Of a DNA stretch of 64,000 nt, positions 30,577 to 41,423 are shown piece by piece. The DNA comes from Halichondria panicea (lineage: Eukaryota; Porifera; Demospongiae; Suberitida; Halichondriidae), in assembly GCF_963675165.1 (NCBI RefSeq), contig NC_087381.1:992001-1056000 (forward strand), in the 5' to 3' direction. The notes below the pieces were generated by a model. That model saw only the letters and a program-made list of their open reading frames with translations. It was not told where the DNA came from and made no database searches. Made by a program: the position numbers and the translations under genes. Position 1 is the first letter of the stretch. Each line of letters opens with the position of its first letter.

Positions 30577-30710
30577 GTGAGATCAAAACTGGAATATGCT
30601 GCCCCTGTTTGGGATCCACACCAAAAAACAAATTCTCACAAAATAGAAAAAGTACAAAAGTTTGCCCTTAAAATGTGCACTCCCTATTAGATACTGTGGA
30701 CCTACCTACA
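30577..30710 (+). pseudogene. LINE-type reverse transcriptase C-terminal fragment
   Basis: An open stretch encodes VRSKLEYAAPVWDPHQKTNS and then HKIEKVQKFALKMC. It continues after a one-base frameshift as SLLDTVDLPT. The pattern R.LEYA.PVWDP......IEKVQ......LLD...LPTL is typical of the region just after the catalytic domain of non-LTR retrotransposon reverse transcriptases (Jockey/CR1/L2-like). Only about 45 residues remain, without catalytic motifs. It joins directly to the middle of a POT-like gene. Confidence 0.75.
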
Positions 30711-31709
30711 ATATCTTGTGCTTTCGTACATCCTGACATGAATCATTTCATTTTCTTTAGTCTCTACCCAGTGTTTGCTATGAGCATTCTGTGCTGTAGT
30801 ATTTTTCTTTTAGCCCCAAAATGGCTAATAATTGAACCAAAGTCACCTCAGTCCCTCAAAATCATCTACCAAGTTCTCAAGTTTGCATTCAAGCACAAAG
30901 CTCCCCTCAATCGCAGTGCTCTCACATATTGGGAGAAGACATATATATACCTTCAAGAATGGACCTGGGAAAGTCAAGATACGGTGGTCCATTCACTGCA
31001 GAGCAAGTTGAAGGTGTGAAAACGTTCTTCAAGATTATTGTTATCCAAATACTACTGTTTTTTGTCTCATTATCATCTCGGAAATTTCATGTACACCCCA
31101 ACCATTACCCTCTATCAACAAATGCATTGCTTCACTTATTAGTCTCACATATCACTCGTCTGTCTGTGCAATGTTAGTAACACTTATCTCAGAATTTATA
31201 GTCTATCCTCTGGTTAAAATGGAACCACCAAGTATCCTGAAACAGATTGGATTTGCTTGCTTCATTATTGTGATAGTAAATATAGGGATATTGAGTGCAG
31301 AAGTTGTGAGCTATTATCGTGATATTCAAAATTGGATCGAAATAGCTAGTTCAATAATTGGTGGTCTTGTTAACTTTTCCTTTTTGACAAACTGTATTCT
31401 GTTGTTTGCTTGTGCACAATCTCCATATAACATGCGTGGTCTATTGGCGGGATTTGCATTTTTACTTCATGCCTCATCTTTAGTCTTTGGTGTAGTTTTC
31501 TTTGATATCACGGTAAAGTTTTGTGACAAATGCTACAACTATATAATATATTCGTCAGTTATGGTAGCGATTACTTTGTTTGGATTCATCCTGTACTGCC
31601 TCCTGGCTCACTGGTACAAAAAGAGAGTTAGAGACGAGGAATACAATGCACACAGAGTGGTGGAGGAGGTTTATATGATCGATACCTTTCCAACGACATG
31701 TATCACTGA
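30708..31709 (+). pseudogene. POT/SLC15-like transporter, 5' half missing
   Basis: Homology begins at about codon 171 (SCAFVHPD in the TM5-TM6 loop), immediately after the reverse-transcriptase fragment, with only about 3 bases shared at the junction. Further damage: an indel where WEEDIPSR should be (about 30930-30955), missing bases in the 7-8 loop, and a 2-base insertion near 31673. That insertion changes the tail after EEVY so the family stop at 31707-31709 is bypassed and the frame runs to about 31773. TM8-TM12 are otherwise well preserved. It has no promoter block and is a 3' fragment pseudogene. Confidence 0.85.
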
Positions 31710-32975
31710 ACAACTGCATGCATGCTATTATTTTAAAGCAACTATATACATGTGTTCAATACATTATTTTTAGTTCTAGTATACAGCAATAATGTATGAT
31801 GGCACTGCGTTGTTTTATTTTCCATCCCGATTATTGCAGCCAATCTTTCCCTCCTCTGGGTTGCGCCCTCAAGCTTGATGGGTTTACTGCTATTAATCTC
31901 TAATGCAATAATCTCAACCTCCACACTTGCTCCATTGTGCTATTCTATTCACAAAAGTGGTTAAAATAACAGAATATGTGTATAGTTTGGATATATACAT
32001 TCCTCATTTATATACACAATACTTGTTTACATGGAAAGTGAGAATAATGCCACTTAGTAAACAACATATATAGTACAGTCAAATGTTATAGCTAGCTAAA
32101 CTAGTGTTCAAGCTGGCGCTGTGCTAATGCCTCTCGCCATGTTTTTGCTTTCGCTCTAAAGTATTAGAGTGTTATTAGTTTCTATAATGAATTTTATATT
32201 AAAGTTAGCTTATCTATATAAAGTCACTGAGAAGAAATGACTTATTTACATGCATCTATTGTTGTTATTTATTGTATTATGTAGCTTACCAGGACCTCAA
32301 GAAAGAAGAAAATTGATTCTTCCAGGATCTGTAGTTCAGTGTATATAATATCTAAGAAGAAAAGACCTGTGTACATGCATATTGTTATCTATATTGTTAT
32401 ATGGTAGTGTTTTGTGGTTTACCAGGCCCTCAAGACAAAAATGATTCTGCCAGGAGGATCTGGATCTGGATCTTGGATATTATTTTCTCACACGTGGGGA
32501 ATGAGCGCGCATGCGCATTACATCCATAGGAATAATTAAAGGGTGTGTCCAAAGAGATCAATTTCACAAATGGCTACTGCTAGCTAGCTGTTTTAACAGA
32601 TATTTTCTGAGTATTGTAGCTAACAAAAAGCTAGCGCTTTAGTGCAAGGCTAACTCATATGTTGAATAGAAAGTTTGTGCGAACAGATGATGCTATGAAA
32701 GATTCTGAAGAGACTGCAACAGCCTTCAATGTGAGTCAAACTAGCCATAACTCGAGAAAGAAGCTTTAGTTTGCTAATCCACGAATCAAAATCCAAGAGA
32801 ACGTGGCTAGAAGCCTATAGAAGCTGTTAGTTTTCGTCGCATTGTAACCGTTGAGCAGTTATAGCTGGAATACACACACACACAGACAGACAGACACACA
32901 CACAGTCAGCATTACCGTATCCCTCGTGCGGCTACGCCTCGAGGCATAATAAAACACTTCATGGAATAGAAAAAG
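31710..32975 (+). other. Spacer with promoter block and an ~840-bp insertion
   Basis: The forkhead-like block (ACTTGTTTACATGGAAAGT at about 32022-32040) is followed by the usual CAAATGTTATAGCTAGCTA. From about 32100 to 32945 foreign sequence separates it from the leader AAAACACTTCATGGAATAG. That insertion holds GGACCTCAAGA/GGCCCTCAAGA repeats (32290, 32427) and ends in a CACACA/CAGACAGA microsatellite and CCTCGTGCGGCTACGCCTCG. I see no gene. Confidence 0.5.
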
Positions 32976-34322
32976 ATGAAATACAAGCTGCGATATTTCT
33001 ACTCAGAGGGAGCTTTTCTAGTTCTTGTGTGGTGTATGCTTATAACATCAGCAACCAATTTCCTATTTCGTATGCTCAACAATTCGTGGAGAATCACAAC
33101 CTATTCTCAGTACAAGTATCAAACACTTCTTCTGATACCGATGATTGCCTTTATCCCCATAGCAGGCTGGTTAGCTGATGTACGATATGGAAAATTCAAG
33201 GTGTTTAGGTTTGGTGCACTACTATTTTTTGTTTCAACGGTATTGAACTGCATTTGTCTGATAATTAAAGAAGAGGGAATTCATCCGACTGTTACTATGG
33301 TTGCTACAACTGCAGCTGTGCTAGTTGCATATATTGGAATTAGTGCATGCGCAGTAACAGCTCTTCAGTTAGGCTTGGATCAGATGCCAGATGCTTCTTC
33401 TGACAACATTATAAGTTTTATTAAATGATTCATTTTCTCAGCTCTCTTTGGTGTATGGATTAATGAAATTATCATACACAGTACAGTATCTTGTGCTTTC
33501 GTAGATCCTGATAATGATTTCATTTTCTTCGTCTCTACCCAGTGCTTGCTTATGAGTATTCTGTGATGTAGTATTTTTGTTTTAGCCCCAAAATGGCTGA
33601 TTATTGAGCCAAAATTACCTCAGTCCCTCAAAATCATCTACCAAGTTCTCAAGTTTGCAGCCAAGCACAAAGCTCCCCTAAATCGCAGTGCTCTCACATA
33701 CTGGGAGGAAGACGTACCTTCAAGAATGGACCTTGGAAAGTCGAGATACGGTGGTCCATTCACTACAGAGCCGTGTGTCTGTGCAATGTTAGTAACACTT
33801 ATCTCAGAATTTATAGTCTATCCTCTAGTTAAAATGGAACCACTAAGTATCCTTAAACAGATTGGATTTGCTTGCTTCATAATTGTGACAGCAAATATAG
33901 GGATATTGAGTGCAGAAGTTGCAAGCTATTTCCATGATATACAAATTTGGATTGAAATAACTAGTTCAATAATTGGCGGTCTTGTTCACTTTTCCTTTTT
34001 GACAAACTCAATTCTGTTGTTTGCTTGTGCACAATCTCCATATAACATGCGTGGTCTATTGGCGGGATTTGCGTTTTTACTTCATGTAGCATCATTACTC
34101 CTTGGTGAACTTTTCTTCAGTGTCACGATCAAACTTTGCGACAAATGCTACAACTATATAATTTATTCGTCAGTCATGGTAGCGATTACTTTGTTTGGAT
34201 TCATCCTGTACTGCCTCCTGGCTCGCTGGTACAAAAGGAGAGTTAGAGACGAAGAATACAATGCACACAGAGTGGTGGAGGAGGTTTACGATCGATATCT
34301 TTCCAACGACATGTATCACTGA
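32976..34322 (+). pseudogene. POT/SLC15-like transporter with stops and internal deletion
   Basis: The start and TM1-TM4 are open (32976-33428), closest to the gene at 8611. The Trp of IKWF is TGA at 33426-33428. Near 33530 and 33548 single-base changes shift the frame, and TGC becomes TGA near 33563. At 33770 the coding sequence jumps from GGPFTTE directly to PCVCAMLV, deleting TM7 and the 7-8 loop (about 180 bases). The remainder to the TGA at 34320-34322 is open. The promoter block is displaced about 840 bases upstream by an insertion. It is clearly non-functional. Confidence 0.85.
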
Positions 34323-34625
34323 ACGTTTAACTCATGACAATGTATAATAACTTACATGTATATCCATTTTTTGTTTTTGCAACCTTTAGTGAGTGAGTAT
34401 GTGTTCACATAGTATTAGCTTCATCTTATCTGTTAGTATAGTCACTGTGTGCATTTCCACTTCATCAAACTAACTTTGCCCTCGGGGCTGCGGCCTCAAT
34501 TTCGATAATCAATACAGCCATATTTTTAGAACCATGCATGGTTACAGGTATATAACTATTTAATTTTTGCATGCTACTATGATTTTATCCCACTCTGTCC
34601 AATCGAGCTATTGTATTTATAATTA

Positions 34626-34711
34626 TATCATCCCCACACTCAAGAGGAACAGACCTTCCACCTGCTAGCAGAGACGCCAGAGGACTTGATATACTGGGTG
34701 CATGGCCTGAG
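34626..34711 (+). pseudogene. PH-domain exon relic, 5'-truncated (copy 4)
   Basis: This encodes HPHTQEEQTFHLLASRDARG-like sequence with LLA..ETPEDLIYWVHGLR recognisable, followed by GTGTGTGGG as a donor-like site. It is truncated at the same 5' position as 13297-13382, so these copies share one truncation event. Confidence 0.5.
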
Positions 34712-35367
34712 GTGTGTGGGTATAGTGTGGGGTGGGTCGTGCATGGACTAATATATGTGGGTGTGGGGGCCGGGGCTAGGAGGTGTTTTGAGGGGAGGTA
34801 GAAAGCTAACTTTGATGACTCGTAACTTGAATTTGGTGCATGCAATCTGAATATGAAAAACTTAGATGCTTTATCTTGGGCTGTGTAAATTTTAATGTAT
34901 GCATAGTATAGTGTTTGCTTGAAATAGCCTGCCCTGTTTCAGTAGGTGTGTTATCATTCACTACAGTGGAACCTCCATAAAACGGACACCATTGGGGACC
35001 AGCCTTTTGGCCATTATAGAGAGGTGGTCTCCTTAGTTTGGCCCATTTTTCCATTGCATGCACCCAATCAACTAACTTCCCCCCCGGGCTGCGGCCTTGA
35101 TATCGATACATTTACAGCCAAGAACAATGCATGATCTGAATGGCTTGTATATTGTTTATACTGCTAATTATAATTATGCTCTAAGTTTTACAAAGGTGGG
35201 ATGTTTTGACAACATCCATGGACTTGTTAATAGTCCCAAACGATTACAGATGATACAGCATGCACTGCAGAGATTGGTTTTTACATAATTATACTCACTA
35301 TTCAAGTACTTTTCACAATGTCAGCTTTATTCGATTGGCTATCACATTAATTTTATTGAAAATCAAT

Positions 35368-35438
35368 CCCCTCTTAATGGCGACGTCACAGAAAGAACTT
35401 CCAGGCCGATTCTTTCTTTGATGGGCCATTAAGAGGGG
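35368..35438. repeat. Recurrent ~70-base hairpin, copy 2
   Basis: CCCCTCTTAATGG pairs with CCATTAAGAGGGG, with an inner stem AGAAAGAA/TTCTTTCT around CCAGGCCG. The flanks AATCAAT and ATTGATT extend the symmetry. Confidence 0.65.
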
Positions 35439-35601
35439 ATTTTTATTGATTAACATTCACCATTAATAGTCCCAAACAATACTTGTTTATATGGAAAGTA
35501 TATACTGCGAACATGAGTATACATTTACCCCAGTTTACATAATACAGTTTGGAGTTTAGATGGTAGAATAGCACAAAAACACTTCTATACAAGAGAAAAA
35601 G

Positions 35602-36384
35602 ATGAAGTACAAGCTGCGATATTTCTACTCAAAAGGAGCTCTTCTAGTTCTTGTGTGGATAATGCTTATAACATCAGCAATGAATTTCTTATTTCGTATG
35701 CTCAATAATTCATGGAAAATCCAAATACCGTTGTTTTTTGTCTCATTATCATCTCGAAAATTTCATGTACATCTTGATTCCCAACCATTACCGTCTATCG
35801 ACAAATGCACTGCTTCACTTATTAGTCTCACATATCACCCGTGTGTCTGTGCAATTTTAGTAACGCTTATCTCAGAATTTATAGTCGTTAAAATGGAACC
35901 ACCAAGTATCCTGAAGCAGATTGGATTTGCTTGCTTCATAATTGTGACAGCAAATATAGGGATATTGAGTGCAGAATTAGTTGTGAGCTATTTCCATGAC
36001 ATACAAGCTTGGATTGAAATAGCTAGTTCAATAATTGACGGTCTTGTTAACTTATCCTTTTTGACAAACAGTATTCTGTTGTTTGCTTGTGCGCAATCTC
36101 CATATAACATGCGTGGTCTATTGGCGGGATTTGTATTTTTACTTCATGCTTCATCATTACTCCTTGGTGAACTTTTCTTCCGTATCACGATGAAGTTTTA
36201 CGACAAATGCTACAACTATATAATATATTCGTCAGTCATGGTAGCGATTACATTGTTTGGATTCATCCTGTACTGCCTCCTGGCTCGCTGGTACAAGAGG
36301 AGAGTTAGAGACGAGGAATACAATGCACACAGAGTGGTGGAGGAGGTCTATGATCGATACCTTTCCAACCACATGTATCACTGA
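35602..36384 (+). CDS. Short in-frame-deleted POT/SLC15-like protein (260 aa)
   Basis: The standard leader and start are followed by TM1 (residues 1-38, ending MLNNSWK). The reading frame then joins directly, still open, to IQIPLFFVSLSS in TM7 and continues through TM8-TM12 and the usual tail. About 740 bases (TM2-TM6 and the whole 6-7 loop) are missing. At the junction AAAATCCAAATACC, both donor sequences (AAAATCAAAACC and TTATCCAAATACC) share a few bases, pointing to microhomology-mediated deletion. There is also a 3-base insertion (SAELVVSY). A seven-helix product cannot be a working MFS carrier. It may be a pseudogene that happens to stay open, or could encode a dominant-interfering or novel membrane protein. 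The promoter block is intact. Confidence 0.55.
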   Translation: MKYKLRYFYSKGALLVLVWIMLITSAMNFLFRMLNNSWKIQIPLFFVSLSSRKFHVHLDSQPLPSIDKCTASLISLTYHPCVCAILVTLISEFIVVKMEPPSILKQIGFACFIIVTANIGILSAELVVSYFHDIQAWIEIASSIIDGLVNLSFLTNSILLFACAQSPYNMRGLLAGFVFLLHASSLLLGELFFRITMKFYDKCYNYIIYSSVMVAITLFGFILYCLLARWYKRRVRDEEYNAHRVVEEVYDRYLSNHMYH

Positions 36385-36624
36385 ACTTTTATTTCAATGC
36401 ATAATTATTAGATTACAATTATCTACCTAATTTTATGTGCTCATTTTCTTCAGATGCAGAGATCGTTATATTTGCTTTACTTTACTTTTACTGTTTATGA
36501 GTCGTACGATAATGATCAATCGTCCTTCAGGGTTCGGTGGGTTTAGCTGCTATAAATCCCTAATGCACATATAAAGCTTAGATAATTAATTTAAGTTTTG
36601 TTATAGTGACACAATAGAAAAAAG
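36385..36624 (+). other. Short spacer
   Basis: AT-rich sequence with GGGTTCGGTGGGTTTAGCTG near 36530 (a segment recurring in several spacers). No clear forkhead-like block is found here, in contrast to most copies. Confidence 0.4.
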
Positions 36625-37790
36625 ATGAAGTACAAGCTGTGATATTTCTACTCAAAGGGAGCTTTTCTAGTTCTTGTGTGGATGATGCTAATAACATCAG
36701 CAATGAATTTCCTATATCATATGTTCACCAAATCAGGGACCATTATCTCCTATCCTCACTACAAGGATCAGAGATTTCTTCTGATACCGATTTTTGCCTT
36801 TATCCCCATAGCTGGCTGGCTAGCTGATGTACGGTATGGAAACTTCAAGATGTTCAAGTTCGGTGCACTACTATTTTTTGTCTCAGCGATATTAGCATGT
36901 ATTTGTCTGATAATGAATGTAGAAAAAGCTTATCTGACCGTGACTGGGATTGCTATAACTGCAGCTATAATTATTAAGTATATATATATGTATATTAGTG
37001 CTTGCGCAGTAACAGCTCTTCAGCTAGGCTTGGATCAGATGCCAGATGCTTCGTCTGACAACATTATAAGTTTTATCAAGTGGTTCATTTTTTGAGGTGT
37101 ATTAGGTGTTGTATGGATTAGTGAAATTATCCTACAGTATTCTGTGCTTTCGTAGATCCTGACAATATATTCATTATCTTTAGTCTCTACCCAGTGCTTG
37201 CTAGAGCATTCTGTGCTGTAGTATTTTTCTTTTAGCCCCAAAATGGCTAATAATTGAACCAAAGTCACCTCAGTCCCTTAAAATCATCTACCAAGTTATC
37301 TTGATACATCAACTATCGTCATCTCTCAACAAATGCACTGCTTCACTTATTAGTCTCACTCATCAGTCATCACCCGTGTGTCTGTGTAATGTTAGTAACG
37401 CTTATCTCAGAATTTATAGTCTATCCTCTAGTTAAAATGAAACCGCCAAGTATCCTCAAATAGATTGGATTTGCTTGCTTCATCATTGTGGTAGCAAATA
37501 TAGGATTCTTGAGTGCTGAAGTTGTGAGCTATTTCCATGATATACGTATTTGGATTGAAATAGCTAGTTCAATAATTGGTGGTCTTGTTAACTTCTCCTT
37601 TTGACAAACTCGATTCTTTTGTTTGCTTGTGCGCAATCTCCATATAACATGCGTGGTCTATTGGCGGGATTTGCATTATTACTTCATGCCTCATCATTAG
37701 GCCTTGGGATAATTCTCTTTAACTTCATGATTAAGCTTTGTGACAAATACTACAACTATATAATATATTCATATTCAGCTATAATATAAT
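36625..37790 (+). pseudogene. POT/SLC15-like transporter, heavily degraded
   Basis: The start ATG is present, but codon 6 is TGA (KLRYFY reads KL-stop-YFY). TM1-TM5 remain readable from 36676 to about 37095. They include a TA-expansion (TATATATATATG near 36978-36990) in TM4 and a TGA after WFIF. The 6-7 loop and TM7 are deleted (jump near 37296 from YQV to the 7-8 loop), a TAG disrupts LKQI near 37460, and the sequence ends at about 37775 in TM12 where it abuts the segmental duplication. There is no C-terminal tail. A pseudogene beyond doubt. Confidence 0.85.
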
Positions 37791-38234
37791 ATATTCACCT
37801 TCAGCATTTTTGCCATGAAAACGTTATTATGCAAAACTTAATGTAATGATCTTTACCAAAAATGGACATTGATGCCCAATTATTCTTTAGACACCTACTT
37901 ATAATTATGCTAAAATTATCCCAAGCATAATTTATCAGGGCCTAACCATCTGTATATAAATACAATAGCTCGATTGGACAGAGTGGGATATAAATTATAT
38001 TGTAGCATGCAGAAATTAATTCATGCATAGTCTTAAAAATGAATGGATGTTAATGTATCGAAATCAAGGCCGCAGCCCCGAGGGCAAAGTTAGTTGATTG
38101 GGTATAATGTAATGCACACAGTGACTACTAACATGCAGACAAGCTAATACACTGTATGTGAACACATACGCACTAGGTTGCAAAAACAAAAAATGGATAT
38201 ACATGTTAAGTTATTATATGCATTGAGTAAAAGT

Positions 38235-39740
38235 TCAGTGATACATGTGGTTGGAAAGGTATCGATCATAGACCTCCTCCACCACTCTGTGTGCATTGTA
38301 TTCCTCGTCTCTAACTCTCCTCTTGTACCAGCGAGCCAGGAGGCAGTACAGGATGAATCCAAAGAATGTAGTCACTACCATGACTGAAGAATATATTATA
38401 TAGTTGTAGCATTTGTCGCCCAGCTTTACCGTGATACCAAAGAAAAGTTCACCGAGGCTTAACGATGAGCCATGAAGTAATAATGCAAATCCCGCCAATA
38501 GACCACGCATGTTATATGGAGATTGCGCACAAGCAAACAACAGAATACAGTTTGTCAAGAAGGACAAGTAAACAAGACCGCCAATTACTGAACTAGCTAT
38601 TTCAATCCAAGCTTGTATATCATGGAAATAGCTCACAACTTCAGCACTCAATATTCCTATATTTGCTACCACAATGATGAAGCAAGCAAATCCAATCTGT
38701 TTCAGGATACTTGGTGGCTCCATTTTAAACAGAGGATAGACTATAAATTCTGAGATAATTGTTACTAACATTGCACAAAAAAAAGGGTGATAAGTGAAGA
38801 GACTAATAAGTAAAGCAGTGCATTTGTCGACAGAGGTTAAAGGTCGGTGATTAAGATGTACGTATAATTCCCGGGATGATAATGAGACAAAAAACAATGG
38901 TATTTGGATAATAATAATTTTGAAGAACGATTTTACATTTTCAACTTGCTCTGTAGTGAATGGACCACCGTATCTCGACTTTCCCAGGTCCATTCTTGAA
39001 GGTATGTCTTCCTCCCAGTATGTGAGAGCACTGCGATTGAGGGGAGCTTTGTGCTTGGCTGCAAACTTGAGAACTTGGTAGATGATTTTGAGGGACTGAG
39101 GTGACTTTGGTTCAATTATTAGCCATTTTGGGGCTAAAAGAAAAATACTACAGCACAAAATGGTCATAGCAAACACTGGGTAGAGACTTAAGAAAAGGAT
39201 ATTATCAGGATCTAAGAAAGCACAAGATTCTGTGCTTTTTAGAATAATCTGACTAATCCATACACCAAACAGAGCTGAGAAAATGAACCATTTGATAAAA
39301 CTTATAATGTTGTCAGACGAAGCATCTGGCATCTGATCCAAGCCTAGCTGAAGAGCTGTTACTGCGCATGCACTAGCTCCAAGATACGCAACTAGCACAG
39401 CTGCAGTTGTAGCAATCATAGTAAGAGTTGAATCAACTCCCTCGTCTTTAATTATCACACCAATGCAGGTCATTACCGCCGAAACAAAAAATAGTAGTGC
39501 ACCGAACCTAAACACCTTGAAGTTTCCGTACCGTACATCAGCTAACGAGCCGGCTATGGGAGTGAAGGCAATAATCGGTAATAGAAGAAGCCTTTGATCC
39601 TTGTAGTGGAGATAGGTTTGGATACCTCCTGATTTTGTGAACATACGATAAAGGGAAGTCATTACTGATGTAATAAGCAGTATCCACACAAGAACTAGAA
39701 AAGCTCCTTTTGAGTAGAAATATCGCAGCTTGTACTTCAT
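38235..39740 (-). CDS. POT/SLC15-like 12-helix membrane transporter (intact, inverted)
   Basis: This is an intact 501-codon ORF and the only intact gene on the minus strand. It starts at the standard leader (ATG at 39738-39740 followed by KYKLRYFYSKGAF) and ends YLSNHMYH. All family landmarks are present: LADVRYGNFK, LGLDQMPDASSDN, LNRSAL and GGPFTTEQVENVK in the 6-7 loop, PSILKQI, AQSPYNMRG, DEEYNAHRVVEEVYDRYLS. Outward loops are KSGGIQTYLHYKDQ (1-2) and RELYVHLNHRPLTSVDKC (7-8). The inverted forkhead-like block at 39791-39809 lies only about 50 bases before the start, closer than in the plus-strand copies. Its damaged twin is 2914-4458. A POT-fold transporter role is inferred; substrate is unknown. 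Confidence 0.85.
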   Translation of the reverse strand: MKYKLRYFYSKGAFLVLVWILLITSVMTSLYRMFTKSGGIQTYLHYKDQRLLLLPIIAFTPIAGSLADVRYGNFKVFRFGALLFFVSAVMTCIGVIIKDEGVDSTLTMIATTAAVLVAYLGASACAVTALQLGLDQMPDASSDNIISFIKWFIFSALFGVWISQIILKSTESCAFLDPDNILFLSLYPVFAMTILCCSIFLLAPKWLIIEPKSPQSLKIIYQVLKFAAKHKAPLNRSALTYWEEDIPSRMDLGKSRYGGPFTTEQVENVKSFFKIIIIQIPLFFVSLSSRELYVHLNHRPLTSVDKCTALLISLFTYHPFFCAMLVTIISEFIVYPLFKMEPPSILKQIGFACFIIVVANIGILSAEVVSYFHDIQAWIEIASSVIGGLVYLSFLTNCILLFACAQSPYNMRGLLAGFALLLHGSSLSLGELFFGITVKLGDKCYNYIIYSSVMVVTTFFGFILYCLLARWYKRRVRDEEYNAHRVVEEVYDRYLSNHMYH

Positions 39741-39790
39741 CTTTTTCTCTTGTATAGAAGTGTTTTAACAGAGCTAAATGCACTAATTAT

Positions 39791-39809
39791 ACTTTCCATG
39801 TAAATATGT
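39791..39809 (-). promoter_or_regulatory. Forkhead-like promoter block of the inverted gene
   Basis: ACTTTCCATGTAAATATGT on the plus strand is the inverse of the recurrent block (core ATTTACAT). It lies about 50 bases upstream of the ATG at 39740. Confidence 0.5.
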
Positions 39810-40097
39810 ATTATGTATGAATGCTGAATTTATTAAAACTAAATTAATGTTGTGACTTGTGCCCATGCATGATAGCGTACAATTATGTATACATGCAGTA
39901 ACACATGTAAAAAAGTACAGTACAGTTAATCGCAAACCAGCAGATACGGCTTTGCACTGTGTATATGGTTACATTTTCAACCAATCAACCAACCTTGCTA
40001 CAAACCCAGTTATGATAGATTTAGAACCATATATCCTTAGAACCACAGTATTATCATCATCCTCCACTCTGTCTAGTTATTGTGTTTATATTTGCAG

Positions 40098-40252
40098 GTG
40101 GCTGAAGTTGTGTATAGCGGAGTGCCCAAAAAGCATCACCTCAATTGTGGATTCAGTGTCGTCTCGTATCATTCCCACACTCAAGAGGAGCAGACCTTCC
40201 ACCTGCTGGCAGAGACACCTGAGGACATGAAATACTGGGTTCATGAATTGAG
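40098..40252 (+). pseudogene. PH-domain exon relic, full exon (copy 5)
   Basis: A 155-base open segment matches 4773-4927 with a few substitutions (VAEVVYSGVPKKHH..). The acceptor-like TTATATTTGCAG and donor-like GAG/GTGTGTGG are both preserved. The open frame and intact splice sites in both segmental copies leave open that it is, or recently was, a functional exon. Confidence 0.6.
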
Positions 40253-41032
40253 GTGTGTGGATATAGTGTGGGGTGGGCGGGCATGCATGCATGGCCTGAG
40301 GTGTGTGGTGGGGGCGTGCATGGACTGTGGTGTGTGGATGTGGGGGCGGGTGCACGGATTAGGAGGTGTGTTGGGGGGAGGCGGAAGCTAACTTTGAATT
40401 GAATTTGGTACATGCAATATGAAAAACTTGCTATAGTGGGAGTAGCAAAGATGCTTTATCTTGTGCTGTGTAAAGGTTAATGTATGGAATAGTGTTTGCT
40501 TGCAATTGAAAGCCTGCCCAGTTTCAGTAGGTGTGTTATCATTCACTAGCTATGTGTCTTTAAATCAGCACTAACATTTTGTTAGTAAGTGTCAAAAACT
40601 TTCATTTCACCAAAGAATTTCTTTGTGTGAAATACTGATTTAAATCACCTTTGTCGATGACCTTGTTCACAAGGCGTACTGGTCCAATTAGACATCGATT
40701 TGGCCCATTTTTCCATTGCATGGTAACCCAATCAACTAATTTCACCCCCGGGGCTGCGGCCTTGATTTCGATACTTTTACAGCCAAGAACCATGCATGCA
40801 TGGCTTGTATATTATTTATACTGCCAATCGTGTGCTCTAAGTTTTACAAAGGTATAGGATGTTTTGACAACATCCATGGACTTGTTAATATAATTATAGT
40901 CCCAAACAATTACAGATGATACAGCATGCACTGCAGAGATTGGTTTTTACATAATTATACTCTTCAGTTCTTATAAAGTACTTTTCACAATGTCAGCTTT
41001 ATTCGATTGGCTATCACAATAATTTTAATTCA

Positions 41033-41104
41033 CCTCTTAATGGCCACATCACAGAATGAACTTCCAGGCCGGTTCTTTCTTTGACGTGCCATTAATAAGA
41101 GGGG
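41033..41104. repeat. Recurrent ~70-base hairpin, copy 3
   Basis: Same inverted halves as at 5707-5779, within the segmental duplication. Confidence 0.6.
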
Positions 41105-41210
41105 ACTTGAGGCTAGGAAAAGCTTCAGTAAATCCGTAAGAGTAGTACGAAACCAAACTAACAAGGAGCCATCACCTAGTCTTGAATATCCGCCTCTACA
41201 CAAAAGGGTA

Positions 41211-41421
41211 CCGTATATATATAGCAGGTAATTTTCGTGGGGTAAAATATTCGTTATTTTCGTGGGCAGGTTGACCTCCACGAAATGTTATTGTAGGCGT
41301 GGCTTATCTGAACGTAGGAATGCCGTGCAGCCACAAGACTAAACGAAATTTTTACTCACAAAAACTACCGTTTCTCGAGTTGAACGAATTTTTTACCCCA
41401 CAAAACTTACCCGCTATACGG
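41211..41421. mobile_element. MITE of the CCGTATAG family (segmental copy)
   Basis: TA flanks lie at 41209-41210 and 41422-41423. It is the twin of 5886-6094, so the insertion predates the segmental duplication. Confidence 0.8.
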
Positions 41422-41423
41422 TA

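Larger units (their letters stand above)
34323..35601 (+). other. 3' module, PH-exon relic, hairpin and promoter block
   Basis: The standard 3' flank comes first; its GACAATGTATAATAACTTAC is the empty site of the 939-bp element. Then come the PH-exon relic (34626-34711) and a fragment starting CAGTGGAACCTCCATAAAAC at 34964, which resembles the tip of a pogo/mariner-type element. The hairpin at 35368-35438 and the block ACTTGTTTATATGGAAAGT at about 35482-35500 complete the region. Confidence 0.5.
39741..41208. other. Upstream of inverted gene, then 3' spacer module
   Basis: This contains the inverted promoter block (39791-39809), the PH-exon relic (40098-40252), the GTTTCAGTAGGTGTGTTATC segment near 40521, the TTTGGCCCATTTTTCC segment near 40699 and the hairpin at 41033-41104. 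Confidence 0.5.
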
